A stretch of DNA of 64,000 nt, from contig NZ_CANMRY010000005.1 in the NCBI RefSeq assembly GCF_947500405.1, positions 124,001 through 188,000 of the forward strand. Direction: 5' to 3'. A program made the translations under genes and the position numbers. The notes below the pieces were generated by a model that was not told the DNA's origin, did not search any database, and saw only the letters and a program-made list of their open reading frames with translations. Positions 37,944 through 46,627 of the stretch are shown piece by piece. This DNA comes from an uncultured Maribacter sp. Lineage in GTDB: Bacteria > Bacteroidota > Bacteroidia > Flavobacteriales > Flavobacteriaceae. The first letter of the stretch is position 1. Every line of letters starts with the position of its first letter.

Positions 37944-38897
37944 ATGACAATATTAGCAAATGATGGTATTTCTACTTCAGGAATATCTACTTTAGAAGCT
38001 AATGGTTTTAAAGTATTAACCACTACTGTTGCGCAAGAGCAATTGGCTAACTATATAAATGAACATAAGGTATCTGTATTATTAGTACGAAGCGCCACTA
38101 AGGTTACCAAAGAAGTTATTGACCAATGTTCTTCTTTAAAATTAATAGGTCGTGGAGGAATTGGTTTAGATAATATTGATGTTGCTTATGCAAATAAAAA
38201 AGGGGTTAAAGTAATAAACACTCCTGAAGCATCTTCTATATCTGTAGCAGAACTAGTTTTTGCACATTTATTAAGTGGATCTAGATTTTTGTATGATGCT
38301 AACCGCAATATGCCTTTAGAAGGAGACAGCAATTTTAAAAAACTAAAAAAAGGGTATGCCAAAGGATTAGAACTGCGTGGAAAAACTCTTGGTATAATTG
38401 GTTTTGGTAGAATTGGACAAGAAACAGCTAAAATAGCTATTGGTCTTGGTATGAAAGTAATGTATCATGATACCGCTGTAAACAACATTTCTCTGGAAAT
38501 CAACTTTTTTGATAATCAAAAAGTAAGTTTTGATTTAAAAAACTCTCTAAAAGAAGAAGTTTTAAAAGCTGCAGACTTTATTACTCTACATGTACCTTCC
38601 CAAAAGGATTATACTATAAATAAAAATGATTTTAATAGTATGAAGAATGGTGTTGGCATAATAAATACTGCTCGCGGTGGTAGTTTAGATGAAGTTGCAT
38701 TAGTTGCAGCGCTAGAAAACAAAAAAGTTTCTTTTGCTGGTTTAGATGTTTTTGAATCAGAACCTACTCCAGAAATAAAAATTTTAATGCACCCAAGTAT
38801 TTCATTATCTCCACATATTGGTGCTTCAACCATAGAAGCGCAAGATAAAATTGGCATGGAACTTGCAAAGCAAATAATAGAAATATTTAAAGCATAA
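37944..38897 (+). CDS. serA: D-2-hydroxyacid dehydrogenase, probably 3-phosphoglycerate dehydrogenase
   Basis: 317-residue NAD-dependent dehydrogenase, the short form without a C-terminal ACT or ASB domain. LKLIGRGGIGLDNIDVAYAN, the Rossmann LGIIGFGRIGQETAKIAIG, IINTARGGSLDE with the catalytic Arg and LSPHIGASTIEAQ with the catalytic His are all present. Placement directly after serC, in phase with the pathway, makes phosphoglycerate the likely substrate. Without an ACT domain, feedback by serine through that domain is not expected. Confidence 0.9.
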   Translation: MTILANDGISTSGISTLEANGFKVLTTTVAQEQLANYINEHKVSVLLVRSATKVTKEVIDQCSSLKLIGRGGIGLDNIDVAYANKKGVKVINTPEASSISVAELVFAHLLSGSRFLYDANRNMPLEGDSNFKKLKKGYAKGLELRGKTLGIIGFGRIGQETAKIAIGLGMKVMYHDTAVNNISLEINFFDNQKVSFDLKNSLKEEVLKAADFITLHVPSQKDYTINKNDFNSMKNGVGIINTARGGSLDEVALVAALENKKVSFAGLDVFESEPTPEIKILMHPSISLSPHIGASTIEAQDKIGMELAKQIIEIFKA

Positions 38898-38952
38898 TAG
38901 CTAATTATTCTTTAAATTTATAAAATTGAAACATTAATTAAACAACTATAAC

Positions 38953-39591
38953 ATGTCAGGATTATTAGACTTATTAAACAGCCCAATGGGTAAACAATTA
39001 ATTAGCGGCGTAGCTGGACAAACTGGGCAATCAGAATCTGGTACTGCAAACCTATTAAGTATGGCTATGCCAGTTCTTATGGGGGCAATGAAAAGAAACG
39101 CATCTACTCCAGAAGGAGCACAAGGACTTATGTCTGCATTATCTAGCAAACATGATGGTGGTATTTTAGAAAACCTTGGTGGTTTATTTGGTGGTGGTGT
39201 AGACCAATCTGTTATGGATGATGGTGCTGGTATATTAGGTCATATTCTTGGTAACAAACAACCACAAGTACAAAATGCATTAAGTCAAAAATCTGGAATA
39301 GATGCTGGTAGTGTTGCTAATATATTAAAAGTTGCTGCTCCCCTTTTAATGGGAGTTTTAGGAAAACAAGCAAAACAACAAAATGTTACAGATGCTAATG
39401 GTATTGGTGATGTTCTTGGTGGATTATTAGGCGGCGGAAGCAATGCAGGCCAACAACAATCTTTAATTGAATCTTTTTTAGATTCTGATGGTGATGGTAG
39501 CATTTTAGACGATGTAGCAGGAATGGTTCTTGGAGGAAACAAAAGTGCTGGCGGATTAGGAGGTCTTTTAGGAGGCTTATTTGGAAAATAA
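38953..39591 (+). CDS. DUF937 family Gly-rich protein
   Basis: 212 residues, with no signal peptide or membrane segment. Repeated helical DUF937 units contain LLDLLNSPMGKQLISGVAGQ, LLSMAMPVLMGAMKRN and VANILKVAAPLLMGVLGKQA, a YidB-like arrangement. These are joined by Gly-rich linkers (LGGLFGGGVDQ, DVLGGLLGGGSN, SAGGLGGLLGGLFGK). A calcium-like acidic DSDGDGSILDD segment lies near the C-terminus. Function is unknown. It follows serA by 55 bases and is ended by a hairpin, so it may share the serine transcript. Confidence 0.85.
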   Translation: MSGLLDLLNSPMGKQLISGVAGQTGQSESGTANLLSMAMPVLMGAMKRNASTPEGAQGLMSALSSKHDGGILENLGGLFGGGVDQSVMDDGAGILGHILGNKQPQVQNALSQKSGIDAGSVANILKVAAPLLMGVLGKQAKQQNVTDANGIGDVLGGLLGGGSNAGQQQSLIESFLDSDGDGSILDDVAGMVLGGNKSAGGLGGLLGGLFGK

Positions 39592-39607
39592 ATCTTATTA
39601 CAACACT

Positions 39608-39650
39608 TAAAAAAAAGGCCAAACATATACTTGTTAGGCCTTTTTTTTAC
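39608..39650 (+). terminator. Terminator after the DUF937 gene
   Basis: A-tract plus GGCC(A)AACA pairs with TGTT(A)GGCC plus a run of eight T, giving a long stem with a strong T tail. Confidence 0.8.
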
Positions 39651-39680
39651 TAGAACTTGGTATTAATTAAGTAAACGGAG

Positions 39681-40154
39681 ATGAAAATAAAAGAAATTCA
39701 TAGAAATGAATATACCATTTCAACGGACAAGGATAAATTAGATATTTTAAGCATTCACAAATTCCTTGCAAATGAAACCGATTGGGCTAACGGAATTCCA
39801 ATCAATACTTTGAAAACATCCATTGAAAACTCTTTGAATTTTGGACTTTATTATAAAAATCAACAAATTGGTTTTGCTAGAATAATTTCAGACTATTCAA
39901 CTATTGCATATTTAGGAGATGTTTATATTCTAAAAGAATTTAGAGGAAAGGGATTAAGTAAGTGGTTAATAAATGAAATAATGGAACACCCTAATCTTCA
40001 AGGATTAAGACGTTGGATTTTATTAACTGATACAGCTGAATGGCTTTATAAAAAATTTGGGTTTACGCAAATACCTAATCCTGAGTTTTATATGGAAAAA
40101 CATAACCCAAATGTATATCACAGAATAGATAAAACTAATGCCAACAATATATAA
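39681..40154 (+). CDS. GNAT family N-acetyltransferase
   Basis: 157-residue single-domain acetyltransferase. The acetyl-CoA pyrophosphate-binding loop follows AYLGDVYILKEFRGKGLSKW, with RGKG as the Q/RxxGxG/A motif, and the C-terminal YKKFGFTQIPNPEFYMEKH is typical of the YjaB/YpeA-like arm of the family. No substrate can be inferred. Spaced after the DUF937 terminator with a GGAG directly before the ATG, it is probably its own unit. Codon use in this gene (GAC, GGA, CCA mix) looks slightly less uniform than in its neighbours, but not enough to claim transfer. Confidence 0.88.
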   Translation: MKIKEIHRNEYTISTDKDKLDILSIHKFLANETDWANGIPINTLKTSIENSLNFGLYYKNQQIGFARIISDYSTIAYLGDVYILKEFRGKGLSKWLINEIMEHPNLQGLRRWILLTDTAEWLYKKFGFTQIPNPEFYMEKHNPNVYHRIDKTNANNI

Positions 40155-40274
40155 AATAATTGCGGTTTAGTATTTAATTAAAGGGAGTTACAAATTTTAT
40201 ACGTCTTATTTTTCTTCGGAAAATACTCATACATATACACGAAAATATGCTTATACTAGAACAATAATTTACCT

Positions 40275-41582
40275 TTAAACAACATTTGTATCTTCCTTTG
40301 CCTTAAAAGGAGTAATTATTAAACGGGAAGCTTTATCAAAATTAATATAGTTATACACCCAATTAAATAGAGTTATTACCTTATTCCTAAATCCTACTAA
40401 GAAAACCAAATGAATAAACATCCAAATAAACCAAGCAAAAAAACCACCAAAACGTAATTTTCCTAAATCTACAACAGCTTTGTTACGGCCTATAGTTGCC
40501 ATAGAACCTTTGTCAAAATATTTAAAAGCTTTTAATGGCTCATTGTTATGCAATGCACGCAAGTTTTTCCCTAAATGACTCCCTTGTTGTATTGCAGGTT
40601 GCGCCACCATAGGCAGCCCTCTTTCATATTTCTTAGTTTGCATTAATGCAATATCTCCTATTGCAAAAACATTTTCAAAACCTAAAACTTGGTTATACTC
40701 ATTTACTTTATAACGATTTGCTCTTTCTATTAAAGCATCACCATTTATACCATTAATAGGTGCTCCCGTAACTCCTGCAGACCAAACAAAAGTTGCCGCT
40801 TTTAATTCTAAATTAGTATTTGTAGAGACTAAGTGGTTTTCATAATTAGTAACTATGGTATTAAAATGAATTTTAACACCTAATTTTTCTAGAAATTTCT
40901 TGGCATTTTTACTAGCTTCGGCACTCATAGGTGGCAAAATTCTATCTGCACCCTCTATAAGATGAATTTCCATTTCAGAAAAATCCATATCCGGATAATC
41001 TTTTGGTAATACATTTTCTCTAAGCTCTGCTATACCACCAGCAAGTTCTACACCAGTTGGCCCTGCCCCAACAATAACAAAATTTAACAACTCTTTTCTT
41101 ACTTCTAAATCAGGAGTAATTACAGCTTGTTCTAAATTTTCTAACATTAAGCTACGTAATTTTAGAGCTTGTGGCACACTCTTCATTCGCATAGCATTTT
41201 GTTCTATAGTTTTATTTCCAAAAAAATTAGTACGTGCTCCTGTAGCTATTACTAAATAATCATACGTTAAAGAACCTATATTAGTTTCAATTTCTTGTTT
41301 GAATGTATCTACTTTTAAAACCTCTGCCATCCTAAAAAAAGTATTTTTTCCTCTTTTTACAATTTTACGTAAAGGATAAGCAATAGATTCTGGTTCTAAT
41401 GACGAAGTAGAAACTTGATATAATAGAGGCTGAAAAGTGTGGTAATTTTGCCTATCAATTAACACAATCTGAAAATCTTTCCTAGTTACTAATTCTTTAG
41501 CAATAGAAACCCCTCCAAAACCTCCACCAATTATTATAACTCTTGGTTTTTTTGTTTTTGGTATATTTAATGTTGTATCCAT
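40275..41582 (-). CDS. ndh: Type II NADH dehydrogenase (NDH-2)
   Basis: 435-residue single-subunit flavoprotein that oxidises NADH and reduces quinone without proton pumping. FAD-binding VIIIGGGFGGVSIAKELVTR at the N-terminus and the second nucleotide-binding FVIVGAGPTGVELAGGIAEL are both intact. The quinone-side motif AQPAIQQGSHLGKNL and the membrane-anchoring C-terminal FGGFFAWFIWMFIHLVFLVG are as expected for NDH-2. It stands alone on the minus strand. In this organism it would feed the menaquinone pool whose synthesis genes open the window. Confidence 0.92.
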   Translation of the reverse strand: MDTTLNIPKTKKPRVIIIGGGFGGVSIAKELVTRKDFQIVLIDRQNYHTFQPLLYQVSTSSLEPESIAYPLRKIVKRGKNTFFRMAEVLKVDTFKQEIETNIGSLTYDYLVIATGARTNFFGNKTIEQNAMRMKSVPQALKLRSLMLENLEQAVITPDLEVRKELLNFVIVGAGPTGVELAGGIAELRENVLPKDYPDMDFSEMEIHLIEGADRILPPMSAEASKNAKKFLEKLGVKIHFNTIVTNYENHLVSTNTNLELKAATFVWSAGVTGAPINGINGDALIERANRYKVNEYNQVLGFENVFAIGDIALMQTKKYERGLPMVAQPAIQQGSHLGKNLRALHNNEPLKAFKYFDKGSMATIGRNKAVVDLGKLRFGGFFAWFIWMFIHLVFLVGFRNKVITLFNWVYNYINFDKASRLIITPFKAKEDTNVV

Positions 41583-41693
41583 AGATTATAATTGATATAA
41601 AAACCTCTAATTTTTAAACAAATATCCTACCTAAAAAGGTCTAAACCATAAAAAAATGCAAACCTTTTAAAAAAAATAGTAACTTTAAAAGAA

Positions 41694-42152
41694 ATGAAAA
41701 AATCTACCATTAAAATATTAATTTTAATTAGTATATGTTTAATAGTTTTCAATAATTGTAAAACTTCTAAAGAGCGTATATCCATATCAGATGATGAGAA
41801 AACTTCTTTTAACAAAACAGAAGGAGATACAATTACAATATCTAGTGATGTAACAGAATATGAGATTATAATAATAGAACCAGGTTTTAATTTTTGGTTA
41901 CAAAGCACTGCAAGACCAGAGGGCTTTTACTCACAAACTTACTTAGAAAATAGAAATCAAATATATGTTTCGGAATGGAACCGTAGAGTTTTAAAACCAC
42001 AAAGATATAATCCTAATTTATATGAGCTAGAAATTAATTACCAACCAAATATTAATTATGGATACGATGTAAATTACAAACTATACAATTACTTTATTTA
42101 TTTTCAAAGAAAGTATAATCAACGTTTAGGTCCTTTTATGCCTCGTATTTAA
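41694..42152 (+). CDS. DUF6146-like lipoprotein
   Basis: 152 residues. N-terminal lipoprotein signal with the acylated Cys in FNNCKTSKERIS at about residue 22. The mature region has a hallmark EYEIIIIEPGFNFWLQSTAR followed by GFYSQTYLENRNQIYVSEWN, found in flavobacterial proteins that I believe are classed as DUF6146. The C-terminal half is Tyr/Asn-rich (YQPNINYGYDVNYKLYNYF). Function unknown. It precedes the DUF6787-like protein, but with its own promoter-like element between them. Confidence 0.75.
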   Translation: MKKSTIKILILISICLIVFNNCKTSKERISISDDEKTSFNKTEGDTITISSDVTEYEIIIIEPGFNFWLQSTARPEGFYSQTYLENRNQIYVSEWNRRVLKPQRYNPNLYELEINYQPNINYGYDVNYKLYNYFIYFQRKYNQRLGPFMPRI

Positions 42153-42156
42153 AAAG

Positions 42157-42164
42157 TATATTTG
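42157..42164 (+). promoter_or_regulatory. Candidate -7 element of the DUF6787-like gene
   Basis: TATATTTG, exact match, 23 bases before the ATG and just after the preceding stop codon. A TTTT at 42133-42136 sits at the right spacing for a degenerate -33. Confidence 0.45.
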
Positions 42165-42187
42165 CAATCCATTCTTTAAAATTAATC

Positions 42188-42505
42188 ATGGAGAAGCTTA
42201 AAAAACGTTGGGGTATAGATTCTAATTTTCAAATAATATTAATTTTAATTGTCTTTTCTGTAACTGGTTCTTCCTCTGTATTTTTAGCAAAACCTCTTTT
42301 AAATTCTTTAGGTCTGGTCAGAGAATCTTTTTCTGGTGAGTGGTGGGGAACAGTGATATATGTTTTACTGAGAATTTTAATTATTTTCCCAATTTACCAA
42401 GTTTTATTAGTTGCTTTTGGTTGGTTGTTTGGTCAATTTAAATTTTTCTGGAATTTTGAAAAGAAAATGTTAAGCAGATTTGGTTTAGGTTTTTTATTTA
42501 AATAA
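42188..42505 (+). CDS. DUF6787-like small membrane protein
   Basis: 105 residues with two membrane helices, FQIILILIVFSVTGSSSVFL and VIYVLLRILIIFPIYQVLLV, preceded by a charged start MEKLKKRWGI and ended by a basic aromatic tail (WNFEKKMLSRFG). I associate this layout with the conserved flavobacterial DUF6787 family. No function is known. It sits between the DUF6146-like lipoprotein and the metal-uptake-like group. Confidence 0.75.
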   Translation: MEKLKKRWGIDSNFQIILILIVFSVTGSSSVFLAKPLLNSLGLVRESFSGEWWGTVIYVLLRILIIFPIYQVLLVAFGWLFGQFKFFWNFEKKMLSRFGLGFLFK

Positions 42506-42535
42506 ACTTCTAGGTGTTACTAATAAGACAACTTT

Positions 42536-42569
42536 TTTGTATTCATTTATTAGATAAGCTTTATATTTG
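42536..42569 (+). promoter_or_regulatory. Candidate promoter of the metal-uptake-like group
   Basis: TTTG at 42536-42539 and TATATTTG at 42562-42569 with 22 bases between. The spacing is a little long for TTTG/TAnnTTTG, but both boxes are perfect. The first gene starts 12 bases later. Confidence 0.55.
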
Positions 42570-42580
42570 CAAGAATTCTG

Positions 42581-42931
42581 ATGAAAAATTATATAATCCA
42601 AATATCATCTTTCTTTTTTTTAATAGTATTACTAGCTAGTAATACTATTAATTTACACGTATATTTTCATAAACAAGAATTAAATCATTGTCAAAATGAT
42701 AATGCTAGTCATAATGGTGATGAAAATGAAGAAGAAGCTCCTTGCGATATTTGTTTAGTTGCTTTTAATCTTACAAATTTAGATTATAACAATACTCCAT
42801 TTTTTTTATTTAAAAAGCTTACTAAAACACAACAAATACCTGAAAATAAAATAATAGGTTATGTTGAAGTACTTCAAAAACAAAGCTATTTAAATAAAAA
42901 TAGAAACAAAGCCCCTCCATACCTAGCATAG
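42581..42931 (+). CDS. Small exported Cys/His-rich protein
   Basis: 116 residues. N-terminal hydrophobic signal or anchor (IIQISSFFFLIVLLASNTI), then a stretch rich in metal ligands: LHVYFHKQELNHCQNDNASH, NGDENEEEAPCDICLVAF. The arrangement of several His with a C-x2-C resembles small DUF2946-like or HYC_CC_PP-type proteins, which are often found near outer-membrane metal receptors; the C-terminus RNKAPPYLA also recalls their Pro-Pro end. The next gene is such a receptor, 50 bases away. A metal-binding or metal-sensing periplasmic role is inferred, not shown. Confidence 0.75.
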   Translation: MKNYIIQISSFFFLIVLLASNTINLHVYFHKQELNHCQNDNASHNGDENEEEAPCDICLVAFNLTNLDYNNTPFFLFKKLTKTQQIPENKIIGYVEVLQKQSYLNKNRNKAPPYLA

Positions 42932-42981
42932 TACTTCATTTAAATTAGTAAATAAATTAGTAATCAAGATATTTCATAAAA

Positions 42982-45381
42982 ATGAAAAATATCTATCTAA
43001 TCTTATTTGTACTATTCTCAGGTTGTATTTACAGTCAAAATTGTAAAAGTATTTTTATTGGAGAAGTTCTAGACTTTCACGATAAAAAGCCTTTAATGAA
43101 CGCAACTGTAAAACTTGTTGGCACAAATAAGATAACAATAGCAGACGAAAAAGGAAAATTCACATTTAAAGATTTATGTGATAAAACTTACACTATAGAA
43201 GTTTCTCATATTGGTTGTGAAACCAAAAGAATAGTACTTTTAATAAATGGTGATACCTACACTAAAATAAATCTAGAGCACCATATAGAAGAGTTAAATG
43301 AAGTAACCTTAAGCAGCGATATCTTCATTAAGAAAACCAAAACGGGTCAAGAATCTATTATAAAAACTAAAGATTTAGAGCGCTTTAGTGCAGCAAGCAT
43401 AGGAGACGCATTAAAACAAGTTTCTGGAGTCTCTTCAATTAACACAGGAAACACTATTGTAAAACCCATGATAAATGGCTTGCATAGTAGTAGAATTTTA
43501 ATTCTAAATAACAATGTACGTTTACAAGATCAAGAATGGGGAATAGAACATGCTCCTAATATTGATATAAATAGTGCAAATCAAATATCTGTTATAAAAG
43601 GTTCTGGTTCATTAGCTTATGGAGGTGATGCTGTAGGTGGTGTAGTTGTTATTAATCCTAATAACATTATTCTTAAAGACACACTTTATGGTAGAACTAT
43701 TCTTAGCGGGCAAACTAATGGAAGAGGTTACAATATATCTTCTACACTAAACAAAAACTATAAATCTGGTTGGTTTGCTCAAATTCAGGGTTCTTATAAA
43801 AAGAATGGGGATTTTAAAGCTCCAGATTATAACCTTACAAATACAGGTTTAAACTCTGTAGGTTTAGCTACTAGGTTTGGGAAAAAGAAGTTTGAATCTG
43901 GTTTTGAGTTATATTATAGTTATTTAAATAGTGAAATTGGTATTTTAGGAGCTTCTCATATTGGCAGTGCTTTTGATCTTGAACGAGCTATAAATTTAGG
44001 CCAACCCATTTTAATTGAAGATTTTAGTTACAACATTAATGTTCCCAAACAAAATATTACGCATCATTTAGCTAAAGCAAACTATTATAAACGATTTCAA
44101 AACTTTGGAAAAATTAATTTGCAATATGATTATCAAAACAACCAACGCTTTGAATTTGATGTAAGAATTGGGGATAGAAAAAACACTCCTGCCGTTGATT
44201 TAACCCTACAAACACATACCTTATTAGCCGATGTAAATTTAGATGCAAACCTAAATCGAAAAGTTGATTTTGGGTTCATGGTAAGGTATCAGGATAATTT
44301 TGCAAATCCAGATACTGGTGTAAGACGTTTAATTCCAGATTATAATAAGTATGATTTTGGAGTATATACTACCACGGAATGGCGTATACATGATGCTATA
44401 GTTTTTGATGCTGGGTTAAGGTATGATTTTAATAGAATGGATGCTAAAAAATTCTATCGTAAGTCTAGATGGGAAGAACGAGGTTATGATGTGGATTTTC
44501 CAGATATTATTATAGAAGAAACAAATACACAATTTTTAACTAATCCTGTTTTTGACTACCATAACATCTCTGCTTCCGTTGGAATAAATTATAGATTAAA
44601 TGAAAAAAATCAAATTATACTAAACTATAATTTAGCAAGTAGACCGCCTAATGCATCAGAGTTATTTAGTGATGGGTTACATCATTCCGCAGCACGATTT
44701 GAATTAGGGGATCTTAGATTTAACAAAGAAGTTTCTAATAGAGTTTCTGTTTCGCACACCTATAATAAATCAAAATTTAATCTTATAACCGAAGTATTCT
44801 ATAACAGAATTAAAAATTACATATATCTAAGACCTTTAGATTTTATACTAACAACAAGAGGCCCTTTTCCTTTATGGAGCTACCAACAAACAAATGCTAG
44901 TTTATTTGGTATAGACCTTACAGCTACATACAAAATAACGAATGCTCTACAGTGGCAAAACAAAACAGCTTTTATAAAAGGATATGATGTAAATACAGAT
45001 TTACCACTAATTGATATACCGTCATTTAATACCATAAATGAAATTAAATATAGCAATGAGGCATGGCATAATTTTTCTGCTAGTTTAAAATCTGATTGGG
45101 TATTAGAACAAAATGAATTTCCTGATTTTAATTTTGATGTAGAAAACGAACTTAATGGAGAAATGACAACTATAGATATTAGTTCTCCTCCACCTTCATA
45201 TCATTTGCTACATTTTTATAGTGAAGCCACATTTCCTTTGCGTAAAAAAACACGTTTAAATATAGGTCTTGGGGTTAACAACCTTTTAGACACTTCTTAT
45301 AGAAATTACTTAAATCGTATGCGATATTTTGCTAATGATTTAGGAAGAAACATAACATTACAAGTAAAAATAAATTATTAA
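42982..45381 (+). CDS. TonB-dependent receptor, ZnuD-like
   Basis: 799-residue outer-membrane receptor. Signal peptide to about residue 18, CarboxypepD_reg-like domain at about 22-100, then a plug with DALKQVSGVSSINTGNTIVK and VIKGSGSLAYGGDAVGGVVV. Within the barrel, SRPPNASELFSDGLHHSAAR then FELGDLRFNKEVSNRVSVS resembles the HxAxRFExG...L..E.S signature of ZnuD/zinc-type receptors, and the C-terminus has LNIGLGVNNLLDTSYRNYLN. Zinc or another metal (complexed) is the best substrate guess. A Cys/His-rich protein gene lies upstream and an Asp/Glu-rich lipoprotein gene follows, suggesting a three-gene unit. Confidence 0.88.
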   Translation: MKNIYLILFVLFSGCIYSQNCKSIFIGEVLDFHDKKPLMNATVKLVGTNKITIADEKGKFTFKDLCDKTYTIEVSHIGCETKRIVLLINGDTYTKINLEHHIEELNEVTLSSDIFIKKTKTGQESIIKTKDLERFSAASIGDALKQVSGVSSINTGNTIVKPMINGLHSSRILILNNNVRLQDQEWGIEHAPNIDINSANQISVIKGSGSLAYGGDAVGGVVVINPNNIILKDTLYGRTILSGQTNGRGYNISSTLNKNYKSGWFAQIQGSYKKNGDFKAPDYNLTNTGLNSVGLATRFGKKKFESGFELYYSYLNSEIGILGASHIGSAFDLERAINLGQPILIEDFSYNINVPKQNITHHLAKANYYKRFQNFGKINLQYDYQNNQRFEFDVRIGDRKNTPAVDLTLQTHTLLADVNLDANLNRKVDFGFMVRYQDNFANPDTGVRRLIPDYNKYDFGVYTTTEWRIHDAIVFDAGLRYDFNRMDAKKFYRKSRWEERGYDVDFPDIIIEETNTQFLTNPVFDYHNISASVGINYRLNEKNQIILNYNLASRPPNASELFSDGLHHSAARFELGDLRFNKEVSNRVSVSHTYNKSKFNLITEVFYNRIKNYIYLRPLDFILTTRGPFPLWSYQQTNASLFGIDLTATYKITNALQWQNKTAFIKGYDVNTDLPLIDIPSFNTINEIKYSNEAWHNFSASLKSDWVLEQNEFPDFNFDVENELNGEMTTIDISSPPPSYHLLHFYSEATFPLRKKTRLNIGLGVNNLLDTSYRNYLNRMRYFANDLGRNITLQVKINY

Positions 45382-45429
45382 ATGAATACTATAAAAACAA
45401 CAAACATTAATTTTTTAAATTTAAATTCT

Positions 45430-46014
45430 ATGAAAACAAGTAAATTTTTTATTAGCGCACTTTTTTGTTTAACACTTATTACATCGTTTACATCCTGCTC
45501 AAGTGATGACAATGATCCAAAAGAAGTTATTGAAGAAGAATTAATTACAGACGTAATTTTAACCTTTACGAATACTAGTGACAATACGGACACGGTAGTT
45601 TTAGCAAGTATTGCACCAGACGGGCAAGATGGAGCATCTACCGAAACTATTACTGGAACTTTTACTGCTGGAGCAACATATTCTCTAGGTCTTGTACTAA
45701 CAAATGAATCTGAAAATCCTGCAGATGATGTTTTAAATGATGATATTATTCCAGAAGCAGATGAGCACTTTTTTAAATATGCTGTAAGCGGTATAAACTT
45801 AACTATGACAAGAGATAGTGATGATACGGATGGTGCTGAAGGAAGTAAATTAGGTATTAAAACTACATGGGTAGCTGGTGCAGCTAGTTCTGGAAATGTA
45901 CAAATAGCTTTAATACATGAGCCACAAACTACAGATGATAGTGATGAATGGGGAGCTTCTACAGGTGGTTCTGAAGATTTAAATATTACATTTTCAGGTG
46001 TTGAAATTGAATAG
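45430..46014 (+). CDS. Acidic lipoprotein partner of the ZnuD-like receptor
   Basis: 194 residues. The frame opens at an ATG directly after the receptor stop, but the lipoprotein signal MKTSKFFISALFCLTLITSF with the acylated Cys in TSCSSDDND begins at the internal ATG at 45430, so that start is chosen. The mature part is very acidic (DDNDPKEVIEEELITDVI, ENPADDVLNDDIIPEADEHF, DSDDTDGAEGSK), with a repetitive beta-rich fold. Flavobacterial homologues are, to my recollection, called type 1 periplasmic binding fold proteins, which is not supported by a motif I can see. The acidic loops could bind divalent metal for delivery to the receptor. Confidence 0.8.
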   Translation: MKTSKFFISALFCLTLITSFTSCSSDDNDPKEVIEEELITDVILTFTNTSDNTDTVVLASIAPDGQDGASTETITGTFTAGATYSLGLVLTNESENPADDVLNDDIIPEADEHFFKYAVSGINLTMTRDSDDTDGAEGSKLGIKTTWVAGAASSGNVQIALIHEPQTTDDSDEWGASTGGSEDLNITFSGVEIE

Positions 46015-46034
46015 ATAAATACAAGTTAAATTTT

Positions 46035-46075
46035 ATAAAGACTGTTTAAATCTTTTAGGCAGTCTTTATTTTTTT
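46035..46075 (+). terminator. Terminator after the metal-uptake-like group
   Basis: ATAAAGACTG (46035-46044) pairs with CAGTCTTTAT (46060-46069), 15-base loop, then a run of T. Confidence 0.8.
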
Positions 46076-46129
46076 AAATTTACGTCTACTCATTATAAAT
46101 GTTGTGAAAAAATTATAATTTTTGAATTC

Positions 46130-46137
46130 TACTTTTG
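46130..46137 (+). promoter_or_regulatory. Promoter-like element without an evident gene
   Basis: TACTTTTG, exact match to TAnnTTTG, followed by CAAC. The 140 bases after it contain only a four-codon start-stop (ATG AAG AAG AAG TAA) and no coding frame before the convergent gene. It may be a leftover of a lost gene or drive a short RNA. Confidence 0.3.
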
Positions 46138-46277
46138 CAACAATTGCTACATATGAAGAAGAAGTAAATGACCTAGAGCCAAATCCATAAGGTATTCTTA
46201 AGAAAACAACTTAAAAAAATTGGGTCAAACCTTTAAGCATTTAAATCTAGATTATAGAGTAAAGTTTTATATTGTAA

Positions 46278-46580
46278 TTAATCTACATCTATAATTTTAT
46301 TAAATTTAGATTTTTTAAATACATAGGTATATAACCACATTATGGTAAAGGTTGGTATAACATCTAACCCAGGTATAATTTCTTCTACAAAAGAAACTAC
46401 ACCAGCTGCTTTTCCTATTTTACCTTTATAAAGTTTAATCATTAACCAAGCAGAAATAGGCGCCCAAATAACATCTGAGAAATCCCCAAGAAAAGGGACT
46501 GCAAAAGAGAGCATTCCTATACCATCAAACAAAAGGCTTAGAAAAAGATGTTTTATTTTTTTATTAGATTTAGTAGGCAT
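46278..46580 (-). CDS. Small membrane protein of unknown function
   Basis: 100 residues with two or three hydrophobic segments (FLSLLFDGIGMLSFAVPFLG, VIWAPISAWLMIKLYKG, DVIPTFTIMWLYTYVF) and basic ends. Pro and Gly residues at the segment ends (PFLGDF, IIPGLDVIP) suggest re-entrant turns. I recognise no named family, although similar short proteins are common in Flavobacteria. It is 47 bases downstream of folE on the same strand and may share its transcript. Confidence 0.72.
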   Translation of the reverse strand: MPTKSNKKIKHLFLSLLFDGIGMLSFAVPFLGDFSDVIWAPISAWLMIKLYKGKIGKAAGVVSFVEEIIPGLDVIPTFTIMWLYTYVFKKSKFNKIIDVD

Positions 46581-46627
46581 ATAAATAATTTAGTGTTTAT
46601 ACTTACTAAAGCAACAAAGATGCCAAA

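Noticed and set aside
39681..40154. Horizontal transfer of the GNAT gene, based on slightly different codon use
   Set aside because: The difference is small, the gene is short, and no mobile-element trace flanks it.
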